64,000 nt of DNA from Betaproteobacteria bacterium. GTDB lineage: Bacteria; Pseudomonadota; Gammaproteobacteria; Burkholderiales; SG8-39. The notes under the pieces were generated by a model. That model was not told where the DNA came from. It saw only the letters and a program-made list of their open reading frames with translations, and did not search any database. Shown here in pieces: positions 33,745 to 41,585 of this stretch (positions are counted from its first letter, which is position 1; each line of letters starts with the position of its first letter). The position numbers and the translations under genes were made by a program. The stretch is taken from contig JACPYS010000030.1 in NCBI GenBank assembly GCA_016195915.1, forward strand, positions 60,824-124,823. The letters run 5' to 3'.

Positions 33745-34307
33745 AACAGGTGTATCGCGGTCGGCCAGAATATCCCGATCGCGCAGAACACGATGCCCGT
33801 AATTCCGAGGGCGCCCGAGAGCCACACCAGCGCGGCCACCCCCGTGATCACCTCGGCGGAGGCGAGCACGATCGCGATCTGCACCGCGGCCGATGCGACT
33901 TCGAAGTGGTGATAGGCGGCGAGCGCGTAGTCACGTTTCTTCTCCGCGGCCTTGGCACGCGCGGCAAGTTCTTTGCGGCCTTCCTGCGTTTCGGGCTCGG
34001 TGTCGTAGCGCTCCCAGGTTTTCTTCCATTTGTCGACGCGTTTCGCGAGCGCGTCGCGCACCTTCGCATTTTCGGCGAGCGGCAGTTCCGCCTCGACCTG
34101 CTCGGAGGCGGTGCGCAGCACGGTCATGCGCACCGTCTTCGCCTGGAAAAAAGCCCAGAGGTTGGACGCCTCGATGTTGGCGCTCAGGCCCGTGGTCTGC
34201 GCGCTCTTGCCGAGCGTTTCCGATATCGCGAGCACCAGCGCGAGAATCGCGATGAGCATCGCGATCTTCTTGTTGGACGGGTCGATGTGGCCGTGGCCGC
34301 CTGACAT
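33741..34307 (-). CDS. DUF4337 family membrane protein
   Basis: 188 aa. One N-terminal helix (about 15-32), a charged central helix region and two C-terminal helices (about 140-185). The NIEASNLWAFFQAKTVRMTVLRTA segment is typical of DUF4337. Its function is unknown. Its stop overlaps the aceE stop region tail-to-tail by 4 nt. It lies downstream of the transglutaminase operon gene but on the other side of that gene's end, so it is probably independent. Confidence 0.85.
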   Translation of the reverse strand: MSGGHGHIDPSNKKIAMLIAILALVLAISETLGKSAQTTGLSANIEASNLWAFFQAKTVRMTVLRTASEQVEAELPLAENAKVRDALAKRVDKWKKTWERYDTEPETQEGRKELAARAKAAEKKRDYALAAYHHFEVASAAVQIAIVLASAEVITGVAALVWLSGALGITGIVFCAIGIFWPTAIHLF

Positions 34308-34341
34308 GGATGTGCGCTCCTTCGCTTAAAGGGCAGCCATT

Positions 34342-36324
34342 CTACGCAAGCTTCAATTCGCCGAGTAGCTTCGTGCACAGCTCGCGCAATTTCGCGCGCT
34401 GATCTCCGGGCAGCCCGGCGGGGTCGAAGCGGTAGCGCTCGTGCAGGCGGGCCGCGGCCGGGAGGATCTCGCGCACCGCTGCAGGCAGCGCGGGGCCGAC
34501 GCGTTCCGCCCAGTTCCCGGCGCTTTCCTCGGCCGGGCGCGGCCAGCCACGCGCGGCGAGTCCCCGTTCGAGCGCGTAGAACTCCGAATCGCGGCCGGGC
34601 CAATCGGTTCGTGCGCGTTGCCCGGTTCTCGCCTCGTCGCGCGTGGTGCGGTAGCGCGCAAGTCGCCACGCGAGCACCACCGCCAGCACGGCAGCGAGCC
34701 ACAGCCATTGGTTGCCGGAATCCTGCGACGCATTGCGTTGCGACCAGCTGAATCCGGCCCAGCGCAGCCAGTCGGCGAGTTTTTCCCACCCCGGTGCCTG
34801 CTTCGTCTCGACCCCGAACCAGTCCGGCGGCGTCGTATCGACGTCGACCCAGCGTCCGTCCACCCAGGCGCGACTCCAGGCATGCGCGTGACGCTGGCGC
34901 ACCAGCCAGGCCTCCTCCAGCGTGCTGTATTCCATTACCGCGTAGCCGACCGCGTAGCGCGCCGGGATCCCGGCCGCGCGCAGGAGGAGCGTGGTCGCCG
35001 CCGCGAAGTATTCGCAGTGACCCGAGTGAGTGCGCGTGAGGAACTCGGCGAGCGCGCCGCCTCTTGCCGCGGGCTCCGCGCGGTAGAGCGAATACGAAAA
35101 ACCGGAGAAATGCCGTCGCACGCGCTCGAGCGCTTCGGGCGCTGAAAGGCCGTTCAGGCCGAGTTGCTGCGCGAGCTCCTTCAACAGTTCGCGCTCCGCG
35201 GGTGGAATCAGGCCGTCCTCGGAATTCGGCGCCGCGTAGACGGCCGAGGCGCTTCCCCGCTCGGCGACATAGCGGACCCAGCCTCCCTCCAGTTCCGTCT
35301 GCACCGTGCCGAGCGCGCTGCGCCCTACCGAGACGGCTGCCAGATCGGTGAGGCGCACCGTGTCCTCGGGCAGCGCGATCAGCGAGCGGCCCGGTTCGAA
35401 GCGCGCGGTGATCTCGGTGCGTGCGAGCACGGGTTCGCCCGAGAGCACCCAGGTCTTTCCGTCGGCCTCCGCCGCGACCGGGGCGAGCGCCGCGGCGCGC
35501 GCGATCCAGGTATTGGAAAACCAGACGTTGTAGCTCGCTCGATGCAACAGCTGTGGTGGCGCGGGGTCGCCCGGGCGTGCATGGACGCGCGCCACGATTG
35601 CGCCGATCAGCTTGAGCTCGCCCACGTGTCCGATGTTGGTGCTCCTCGAGTAGGGGTCGGGATCGCCATGGCCGACCAGCCAATCGCTGATCCAGGACTC
35701 GAGCGCGCCCTGCATATGGGCGAGGCCGACGTGGCCCGCGTAGCCGGCGCCCGAGCCGAGCACGAACAGTGCCAGCCACGCGCCGCGAGAGGCGTGCGCG
35801 GGGCGGATCGACCACAACGCCCAGCCCGTGATCGCGAGCACTCCGGCAAAGTATCCGGCCCCCCGCTGGTTGGACGCGCCGGCAGCGATCAGCGAAAGCG
35901 CGAGGTAGAGCCATGACAGGTCGACCTGCGGGTCGCGCACCGGCACGCCGCGCGCCTTGAGCCGGCGCAACAGGCGCAGCAGCGCGGTGAGGTTGATGCG
36001 CTCGGCGCGCGAGAAGCGCTGCACCGCCACGATCGGCACCACCAGCCCGGGGAGCCATTCGAACGCGGTGATCACCCCGCGCGAAACGCCGCGCGTCGCC
36101 ACGAGGTAGCCGGCGATGCCTACGAACAGCCAGGTGGTGAAATCCGCTATGCGGTTGAAATCCGCCTCACCCAGCTCCAGCCGCAGGCGCGTCCAGCGCG
36201 GTGCTTCCACCAGCAGCGCAATCGCGAGCGCCGCGAGGTAGTAGCCGCTCTGCCAGCCCCAGAAAGCGACGCCCGCCGTAAGCAGCAGCACCGGAGCTTC
36301 CGGATGCCCGGCTTTCCCGCTCAT
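34342..36324 (-). CDS. TgpA/DUF3488 membrane transglutaminase-like protein
   Basis: 660 aa. About six N-terminal helices form the DUF3488 part, a periplasmic transglutaminase-like domain follows, then a late helix (about 525-545) and a cytoplasmic DUF4129-like tail. Catalytic residues are Cys437 (HSGHCEYF), His481 (HAHAWSRAW) and an Asp in WVDVDTTPPDW. The family acts on periplasmic or cell-wall proteins, but the natural substrate is not known. It overlaps the DUF58 gene by 4 nt; MoxR-DUF58-TgpA is a recurrent operon. Confidence 0.93.
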   Translation of the reverse strand: MSGKAGHPEAPVLLLTAGVAFWGWQSGYYLAALAIALLVEAPRWTRLRLELGEADFNRIADFTTWLFVGIAGYLVATRGVSRGVITAFEWLPGLVVPIVAVQRFSRAERINLTALLRLLRRLKARGVPVRDPQVDLSWLYLALSLIAAGASNQRGAGYFAGVLAITGWALWSIRPAHASRGAWLALFVLGSGAGYAGHVGLAHMQGALESWISDWLVGHGDPDPYSRSTNIGHVGELKLIGAIVARVHARPGDPAPPQLLHRASYNVWFSNTWIARAAALAPVAAEADGKTWVLSGEPVLARTEITARFEPGRSLIALPEDTVRLTDLAAVSVGRSALGTVQTELEGGWVRYVAERGSASAVYAAPNSEDGLIPPAERELLKELAQQLGLNGLSAPEALERVRRHFSGFSYSLYRAEPAARGGALAEFLTRTHSGHCEYFAAATTLLLRAAGIPARYAVGYAVMEYSTLEEAWLVRQRHAHAWSRAWVDGRWVDVDTTPPDWFGVETKQAPGWEKLADWLRWAGFSWSQRNASQDSGNQWLWLAAVLAVVLAWRLARYRTTRDEARTGQRARTDWPGRDSEFYALERGLAARGWPRPAEESAGNWAERVGPALPAAVREILPAAARLHERYRFDPAGLPGDQRAKLRELCTKLLGELKLA

Positions 36325-37658
36325 CGCAGTCCCGCCAGGCCGGCTTCGATCTTGCCCGGATGCAGGACGCACGCGCCCGCGGCATCGGCCGGTGCGTCCA
36401 GTTCGTCGCACACCAGCAGCACGCGTGTCTCGATTCCGGAGCCCGTGAGCGCACGCACGAATGCGCGGCGCTCCTCGTCCCAGGCGAGCAGCACCACGAT
36501 CACGCTCAAGAGTTCGCCGCGCCGGCCCAGTGCCGCGCCGGCGAGTTGCGAGAACGCCTGCGGGGCGCTCGCGCGCACGCCGGCGAGAATTTCGAGCATC
36601 TGCGCGGTGTGCAGCTGGCCGCGGCCCGTGGTGTAGCCGTGCACTGCCGCGCCTACGAACAGGAGGTCCAGCAGGCTCTCGCTCGTGTCCACTGCATAGA
36701 CGAACGAGGCGGCGATGGCAACCGCTTCTTCGAACGCGGAACCTTCGCCGCCGGCGGTGGAGGTGTCCAGGACCAGCGCGTGGCGTTCGTAGAACTCGTC
36801 CTGGGTTTCCTTCACGATCGGTTTGCCCGCGCGCGCGAAGCTCTTCCAGTGCACGCGCTGGAGCGGGTCCCCGGGGCGGTAGTCGCGCAGGCTGATGAAC
36901 TCCTCGGACTCCCCGATCGAAGCGCTGAGCGAGACGCCGCCGGGCTGAAACTTGCGTTTGCCCGGGAACGCGAGCAGCGGCAGCCGGTAACGTTTGGGCA
37001 GCACCACCAGCTTCGCTGCTAGCGGCACGCGGCGCGGCGCGCGCACCAGGCCGAACGGATCGGTGCGATCGAATCGCATTCCGGCGAACGAGATCAGCCC
37101 GCGCGAGCGCGGCGTGAGCGTCATCGAGAGTTCTTCGCGCACGCCCGGCGCCAGACCCGGCAGATCGGCTTCGGGCGCATCTTTCGGCAGCCGACGCTCG
37201 ATCAGCCAGCGCCAGCGGAAGTAGCCCAGGCGCCGGTCGACCCAGTTGCGCCTCTCCTCACCCGGTTCACGCGCCGCAACGAACGCCTCGTAACTCGGGC
37301 GCAGGTCGCCGAAATCATCCGCCAGCCGCGCGCCAGTGATCGGTCGCGCGCCGAGGTTGGTCACCGCGACGCGGTAGCTGACCGGTTCTCCGGCAGTGGC
37401 ATATTGGGGCAGGGACCGTTCTACGCGCGCACGGGCGCGGAAACCCAGGCTCGCTCCGAAGGCAAGCAGCAGCAATGCGGCGAGCAGCGTGAAGGCCTGG
37501 TAGGTCATGGTTTGATTTGTGTCCACGCCCGCGAGCGCGGCACCTGCTGCGGTTGCGAGGACGACCGAGCCCGCGGGCGTGAGCCGCTCGCGCGTGTTCC
37601 GCTCGACGCGGTTGACGACGCGCAGGATGCGGTAGAACAGCCGCTGCATGGTGTTCAA
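36321..37658 (-). CDS. DUF58 domain-containing protein
   Basis: 445 aa. Two N-terminal helices (about 28-70) precede the DUF58 domain with the signature RDYRPGDPLQRVHWKSFARAG near residue 260, followed by a von Willebrand A-like fold (HALVLDTSTAGG). It is thought to act with the MoxR ATPase as a metal-dependent chaperone system. It is flanked by 4-nt overlaps on both sides, so the three genes are strongly coupled. Confidence 0.93.
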   Translation of the reverse strand: MNTMQRLFYRILRVVNRVERNTRERLTPAGSVVLATAAGAALAGVDTNQTMTYQAFTLLAALLLLAFGASLGFRARARVERSLPQYATAGEPVSYRVAVTNLGARPITGARLADDFGDLRPSYEAFVAAREPGEERRNWVDRRLGYFRWRWLIERRLPKDAPEADLPGLAPGVREELSMTLTPRSRGLISFAGMRFDRTDPFGLVRAPRRVPLAAKLVVLPKRYRLPLLAFPGKRKFQPGGVSLSASIGESEEFISLRDYRPGDPLQRVHWKSFARAGKPIVKETQDEFYERHALVLDTSTAGGEGSAFEEAVAIAASFVYAVDTSESLLDLLFVGAAVHGYTTGRGQLHTAQMLEILAGVRASAPQAFSQLAGAALGRRGELLSVIVVLLAWDEERRAFVRALTGSGIETRVLLVCDELDAPADAAGACVLHPGKIEAGLAGLR

Positions 37659-38626
37659 GCCGGCACAGGCGTGCTGCGCAGGAGATCGGCGATGAGCGAC
37701 GCTGCGCTCGAACCGGAGAACTTCGCCTGCGGCTCGATTACCAGCCGGTGCGCGAGCACGGCCGGCACCACATCCTGCACGTGCGACGGGCGCACGAATT
37801 CTTCACCGTCGGCGAGCGCGAGCGCCTTGGCGATACCGGTAAGCGCTATCGACGCGCGCGGCCCGCAGCCCAGTTGCACGGCAGGCAGCGCGCGCGTGCG
37901 GCGCACCAGTTCGACGATGTAGGCCTTGATCTCGTCGGCGATGCGCACCTGGCGGACGCGGCGGCGCAGCGCGAGCATTTCGTCACGACTTGCGCAGGCT
38001 GAAACTTGTGCGAGCGGATGGCCGAGTTCCTGCGCGGTGAGGACCTCGACCTCCGTCTGCGCGTCGACGTATCCGAGCGACAGGCATAGCGCGAAGCGGT
38101 CCATCTGGGCTTCGGGCAGCGGGTAGGTGCCGCGGAATTCGACGGGGTTCTGGGTGGCAATGACGAAGAACAATTCGTCCAGCTTGTGCGTGCGGCCTTC
38201 CACCGAAACCTGCGCCTCGGCCATCACCTCCAGCAGTGCGGACTGCGTGCGCGGGCTGGCGCGGTTGATCTCGTCGGCGAGCAGGATACTCGTGAACACC
38301 GGCCCTTCGCGGAACTCGAACAGCTGGTCGCGTTGGTTGTACACCGACACCCCGAGGATGTCCGAGGGCAGCAGGTCGGGCGTGAACTGCACGCGCGTGA
38401 AACGCGCGCCGATCGAGGCGGCAAGGCTCTTCGCGAGGGTGGTCTTTCCCGTGCCGGGGTAGTCGTCGATGAGCACGTGGCCTCCGGCGGCGAAAGCGGC
38501 GAGGAGTTTCCTGATCGATGCGTGCTGGCCGCGCATGACGGTTTCGATGTTCGCGGAGACGCGCTCGATGAGCGCGCGTGCTTCCTCCGCCGAGAGTTGC
38601 ATTTGCGTTTGGCTGGTCGCGTCCAT
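37655..38626 (-). CDS. MoxR family AAA+ ATPase
   Basis: 323 aa from the ATG at 38626, chosen because GGGGA lies just upstream; in-frame ATGs at 38647 and further exist. Walker A DYPGTGKTTLAK, Walker B LLADEINRASP, sensor 1 IATQNP and the lid domain are intact. MoxR proteins assist assembly of specific complexes together with DUF58/VWA partners, here encoded downstream. It is divergent from a DMT transporter gene. Confidence 0.94.
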   Translation of the reverse strand: MDATSQTQMQLSAEEARALIERVSANIETVMRGQHASIRKLLAAFAAGGHVLIDDYPGTGKTTLAKSLAASIGARFTRVQFTPDLLPSDILGVSVYNQRDQLFEFREGPVFTSILLADEINRASPRTQSALLEVMAEAQVSVEGRTHKLDELFFVIATQNPVEFRGTYPLPEAQMDRFALCLSLGYVDAQTEVEVLTAQELGHPLAQVSACASRDEMLALRRRVRQVRIADEIKAYIVELVRRTRALPAVQLGCGPRASIALTGIAKALALADGEEFVRPSHVQDVVPAVLAHRLVIEPQAKFSGSSAASLIADLLRSTPVPA

Positions 38627-38675
38627 TTCCGTCCCCGGGTGAGCCATGCGTATGGTGTTACGATTGTGCGCCCTC

Positions 38676-39554
38676 ATGCAAGCGCCCCACCGCATCTATC
38701 TGAAGCTCGCGCTGATGGCGGTGTGCTGGAGCGGGGTGTTTCCCGCTACGCGCATCGTGTTGAAGAGCATGGGCGTGTTCACCACGGTGTTCCTGCGGTT
38801 CTGGTGGGCGGCGGTGATTCTATTGATCCTGCTGCGCTTTCGCGAGTCGCGGTTGCCGCGGCTGTCGCCACGCGAGTCGATGCTGGTGGTGGGGCTTGGC
38901 CTGCTCGGCATCACGTTCTATAACTCGCTGTTCACGGCGGGCCTCGGGCTCGTCGAGGCGAGCCGCGCTTCGCTCATCGTGCCGATCAATCCTGCGGTGA
39001 CTGCGGTGTTTGCGTGGCTGTTGTTAGGCGAGCGGCTCTCGGGTGTGCGCGCCGCCGGAACCGTTCTATCTGTCGCGGGGGCTTTGTGGATCCTGTGCCG
39101 TGGGGATCCGAGTGCTTTTATCACGCTCGAACTGGGTACGGGTGAGTTGCTGCTGGTGCTGTGCGTCTTCGTCTGGTCGGCGTACACCTTGATCGGTCGG
39201 GTCGCGTTGGCCTCGATCTCCCCGCTCGCGCTCACGGCCTACGTGATGCTGGTCGGTTCGCTCGGCGTACTTCCGCCTGCGATGCTGGAGGGGGATTCGA
39301 TTGCGCGCGTGACGTCGCAGGGTTGGATTGCGATGGCGTATCTGGTGACGTTCGGAACCGTGATTCCGTTTCTCTGGTACTACGAAGGCGTGAAGGCGCT
39401 CGGTGCTGCGCGCGCGGCCCAGTTTATCAACCTGGTGCCGCCGTTGGCGGTGGCGGAGTCGGTGGCGTTGCTGGGGGAGCCGGTTACGCCTGCGTTGCTG
39501 GTCGGGATTTGTCTGGTCGTCGTTGGGTTGTATCTGACGAACAGGCCGCGGTAG
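38676..39554 (+). CDS. EamA/DMT family transporter
   Basis: About 292 aa from the ATG at 38676 (an ATG ten codons upstream at 38646 is also open). Ten predicted helices as two EamA repeats, with the second-half PPLAVAESVALLGEPVTP motif. It is probably an inner-membrane exporter of metabolites or amino acids; the substrate is unknown. It is one of three EamA proteins in the window. Its stop lies 2 nt from the end of the cassette-like array on the opposite strand. Confidence 0.88.
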   Translation: MQAPHRIYLKLALMAVCWSGVFPATRIVLKSMGVFTTVFLRFWWAAVILLILLRFRESRLPRLSPRESMLVVGLGLLGITFYNSLFTAGLGLVEASRASLIVPINPAVTAVFAWLLLGERLSGVRAAGTVLSVAGALWILCRGDPSAFITLELGTGELLLVLCVFVWSAYTLIGRVALASISPLALTAYVMLVGSLGVLPPAMLEGDSIARVTSQGWIAMAYLVTFGTVIPFLWYYEGVKALGAARAAQFINLVPPLAVAESVALLGEPVTPALLVGICLVVVGLYLTNRPR

Positions 39555-39556
39555 CG

Positions 39557-40093
39557 TCAATCATCGAGGTAGCGAAGCGCTATTGATCGCAGGTGATGGC
39601 GGAACCGCGCGCCAACTTGCTGGTCAGTCGACAGCTCCAGAATTTTCTCGTCCGCAAGTTGGGCCGGAAATCTCTCCAGCGCGCTGATGATGCTTCGCAG
39701 GTAACCGCGCGTGGCGCTCGAGCCTTTGACACGGCGAAGTTCCGACGCGAACGCGTCCACCGTGGCTGCGGTCGGAAACGACCCAAGGGCTTCGGCAATC
39801 AACGTGAGGCGCCCATAGTCTTCAGGATATTGTCGAAGAAGGCCAAGGAGGAATACTCCTGCCTCGACACGTCCCCCATGGCTCATCGAGCTGAGCAGGG
39901 TACAGCCCGAGCGGAACTCCTCCTCATTTTGCGAGAGCGCTTGCCGGAGGATCGAATCAATCGGGAAACGAGAAAGTTCCAGGCCTTGCTCCGTCAGCCA
40001 AGGCGCCTCAAGGACGGGAATTGTGTGTCTGTTGCACGATGCCATTTTTTCAGCGCCAACGCAGAAGCCACGCGCGCGAGCGTGCACGGTCAT
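39557..40093 (-). CDS. Hypothetical protein, last gene of the cassette-like array
   Basis: 178 aa from the ATG at 40093, which overlaps the stop of a small upstream gene (ATGA). The family is not recognised. The C-terminal half is helical with HEAT-like spacing (LLGLLRQYPEDYGRLTLIAEALGSFP, YLRSIISALERFPAQL). An ATG at 40045 is an alternative start. No attC-like site follows; the gene ends abruptly beside the DMT transporter, as if the array were truncated. Confidence 0.6.
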   Translation of the reverse strand: MTVHARARGFCVGAEKMASCNRHTIPVLEAPWLTEQGLELSRFPIDSILRQALSQNEEEFRSGCTLLSSMSHGGRVEAGVFLLGLLRQYPEDYGRLTLIAEALGSFPTAATVDAFASELRRVKGSSATRGYLRSIISALERFPAQLADEKILELSTDQQVGARFRHHLRSIALRYLDD

Positions 40094-40251
40094 GACGCAT
40101 CGCTCAAGTCCCGCGTGGCGGCTGCCTCCTTCCGCAGCTTGCCAAATCCTCGGTGACCAAGCTTCTTCTCCATGCCCTTGCCGAGCTTGTTCGGCTTGCA
40201 AAGAAGACATCCGGCCCTTCGTTGCTTGGGGCGCTTGCGCTTGTGGTTCAT
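40090..40251 (-). CDS. Small basic protein, coupled to the next gene
   Basis: 53 aa, starting MNHKRKRPKQRRAGCLLCKP and ending ATRDLSDAS. The RRAGCLLCKPNK block (C-x2-C plus Lys/Arg) recalls small conserved bacterial proteins with a GCLxCKPHK motif of unknown role. The stop overlaps the next start by 4 nt, which supports translation. An attC-like element ends 22 nt upstream of the ATG. Confidence 0.6.
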   Translation of the reverse strand: MNHKRKRPKQRRAGCLLCKPNKLGKGMEKKLGHRGFGKLRKEAAATRDLSDAS

Positions 40252-40273
40252 GCCACTGGTCGTTCCGATGCCA

Positions 40274-40363
40274 TATCAACGTCCGCGCCCACCCGCGCGC
40301 GCCTGCGGTGACCGACCAAAGCGCGCTGCTTGCGGCGCGTCGGAACGGGGCGCGCTGTTAAAC
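40274..40363 (-). repeat. attC-like recombination site 2
   Basis: On the minus strand it starts with GTTTAAC (fits RYYYAAC), which contains the stop codon of the preceding gene, and ends with GTTGATA (a weak match to GTTRRRY). The arms share AAC and CGCGCCC with offset unpaired bases, as in integron attC hairpins. About 90 nt. Confidence 0.45.
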
Positions 40364-40594
40364 GGCAGCCAAAACGGCTCGGCGGATCGGTTGGGGAAGT
40401 TCAATTGATGCAAAAAAGCTCTGCGGGTAAAGGTAGTCTTCCCCAGACTCGTCGACGACGCGAACCTGCCGGTGCTTATCCGCTTCAGGGTCGGGAAGCA
40501 CTTGATAAATCTTCCGACGCTCCAAGGAGACCTCGTAGCCTTTGTTCTTCAGGCATACAACAAAATGTTGGGCGGTTGATCTCATGGGCATCAT
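40358..40594 (-). CDS. Small hypothetical protein (cassette-like gene)
   Basis: 78 aa. It contains HFVVCLKNKGYEVSLERRKIYQVL ... DESGEDYLYPQSFFASIELP. The family is not recognised. It overlaps the upstream 77-aa gene by 4 nt and its stop codon lies within the GTTTAAC box of an attC-like site, as is common in integron cassettes. The pair may form a two-gene cassette, possibly toxin-antitoxin-like, but nothing in sequence proves that. Confidence 0.65.
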   Translation of the reverse strand: MMPMRSTAQHFVVCLKNKGYEVSLERRKIYQVLPDPEADKHRQVRVVDESGEDYLYPQSFFASIELPQPIRRAVLAAV

Positions 40595-40824
40595 CCAATG
40601 TAGCGCTTGATTTTAAAATCTCTGCGGCCGATTCCGTGAGCTTCGTACCAGTGTACCTCGGCTAGAAGGACGGTGCCGTCTTCCAGACGGACGCGGGCAA
40701 TACCCTTGCGCTTCCGCCAGTTGCCGCGGCCATGAAGCCTTCGTAAACGCGCAATCTCCAGAATGGAAGTGCCTCTCGCAAATGTTTCGACGTGGGTGAT
40801 GTCCCCAATGATTTCAAAGTACAT
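40591..40824 (-). CDS. Small hypothetical protein (cassette-like gene)
   Basis: 77 aa, basic. It contains YFEIIGDITHVETFARGTSI and AEVHWYEAHGIGRRDFKIKR. The pattern looks conserved, but I do not know a named domain. A GTTAAAC box lies 16 nt upstream of the start, where an integron cassette would begin. It is coupled to the next gene by an ATGA overlap. Confidence 0.65.
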   Translation of the reverse strand: MYFEIIGDITHVETFARGTSILEIARLRRLHGRGNWRKRKGIARVRLEDGTVLLAEVHWYEAHGIGRRDFKIKRYIG

Positions 40825-40853
40825 TAGATGCCAATTCGCCGTTTAACGTCCAC

Positions 40854-40937
40854 GTTTAACGTTCCGGTTGTGGCGCGCGGGCGTAGGCGCGACTTAGCGC
40901 CGGGCGAAAAGCGTCGCTCACGAACCGGTGGTTGGGC
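40854..40937 (-). repeat. attC-like recombination site 1
   Basis: 84 nt. On the minus strand it starts with GCCCAAC (RYYYAAC) 1 nt after the stop of the upstream gene and ends with GTTAAAC (GTTRRRY). The arms pair as AAC, CCGGTT and GTG with one bulged base, then a variable GC-rich loop, which is the attC layout. A second GTTAAAC box follows at 40841-40847. Confidence 0.55.
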
Positions 40938-40938
40938 G

Positions 40939-41349
40939 TCACAGTGCCAAACCTTTGAACGTCTTCAGCGAGTGCACTTCTATGCCCTTTAGATTCTGGC
41001 AGTACGGGCGCACCAAGTCGACCTTGTTCAAAAAATTCGGGATTTGTCTGATTCCATCCGAGTGGTACACGACGAAGAAAAGCGTTGGCTTGATGCGCTG
41101 TCTCAACTCTGCGATCGATGCGTCAGCGAGAACAGACGCTCCTACGATCGCCTTTCGCATCGGATCATTTTCGACCTCAACAATGTATTTGATCTGTCCT
41201 TGCTTGGTTCGAATAACGACGTCCGGTTGATACCAGTGCCGCTTCCAATCCGGTAGCCGGTTCTGCCTATTGATCTCCGCGCCAACGTCATAGAATGCCT
41301 GATAGCGTTTCAGGATCCAGGTTTGAACATCTCGGTGTTCGCTACGCAT
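40939..41349 (-). CDS. Hypothetical protein with nuclease-like core (cassette-like gene)
   Basis: 136 aa. The stretch WYQPDVVIRTKQGQIKYIVE followed by VENDP resembles the D...ExE core of PD-(D/E)XK nucleases (Asp in QPD, two Glu in VEVE), but homology is not certain. The start is preceded by GTTGGGC and the stop followed by GCCCAAC, so the gene is bracketed like an integron cassette; the brackets extend to perfect 13-bp inverted repeats (40931-40943, 41355-41367). It is AT-richer than the genes beyond 41.6 kb. Confidence 0.65.
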   Translation of the reverse strand: MRSEHRDVQTWILKRYQAFYDVGAEINRQNRLPDWKRHWYQPDVVIRTKQGQIKYIVEVENDPMRKAIVGASVLADASIAELRQRIKPTLFFVVYHSDGIRQIPNFLNKVDLVRPYCQNLKGIEVHSLKTFKGLAL

Positions 41350-41354
41350 TGTCT

Positions 41355-41440
41355 TGTGACGCCCAACCCGAATTGATCAGCAGATTCTCTGAATAACACA
41401 ATTCTGCCGCTTTTGGGGACTTCGACAATCGGGTGTCCGA
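41355..41440 (-). repeat. Degenerate attC-like hairpin upstream of the array
   Basis: On the minus strand it ends in GTTGGGC, 11 nt before the first cassette-like gene. Arms CCCGATTGTC and GATCAATTCGGG pair with two extra bases on one side. The outer RYYYAAC box is not recognisable, so this may be a decayed site. The rest of the gap to 41585 holds no gene. Confidence 0.3.
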
Positions 41441-41585
41441 TCAGAGCGTCATGTGGATGTCCGCAACTGCGGGACGTTGCATATTGGCGCCGACGTGGGA
41501 CAACGTTCGAAATCTCCGGAGGATTTTCCTCTAGTCCGTCAATGGCACGCCGACACTTACCGCGGCCGACGCATCGTCAGGGCTC

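Noticed and set aside
32068..33825. 585-codon open frame antisense to aceE
   Set aside because: Composition shadow of aceE, which has complete thiamine-diphosphate enzyme motifs.
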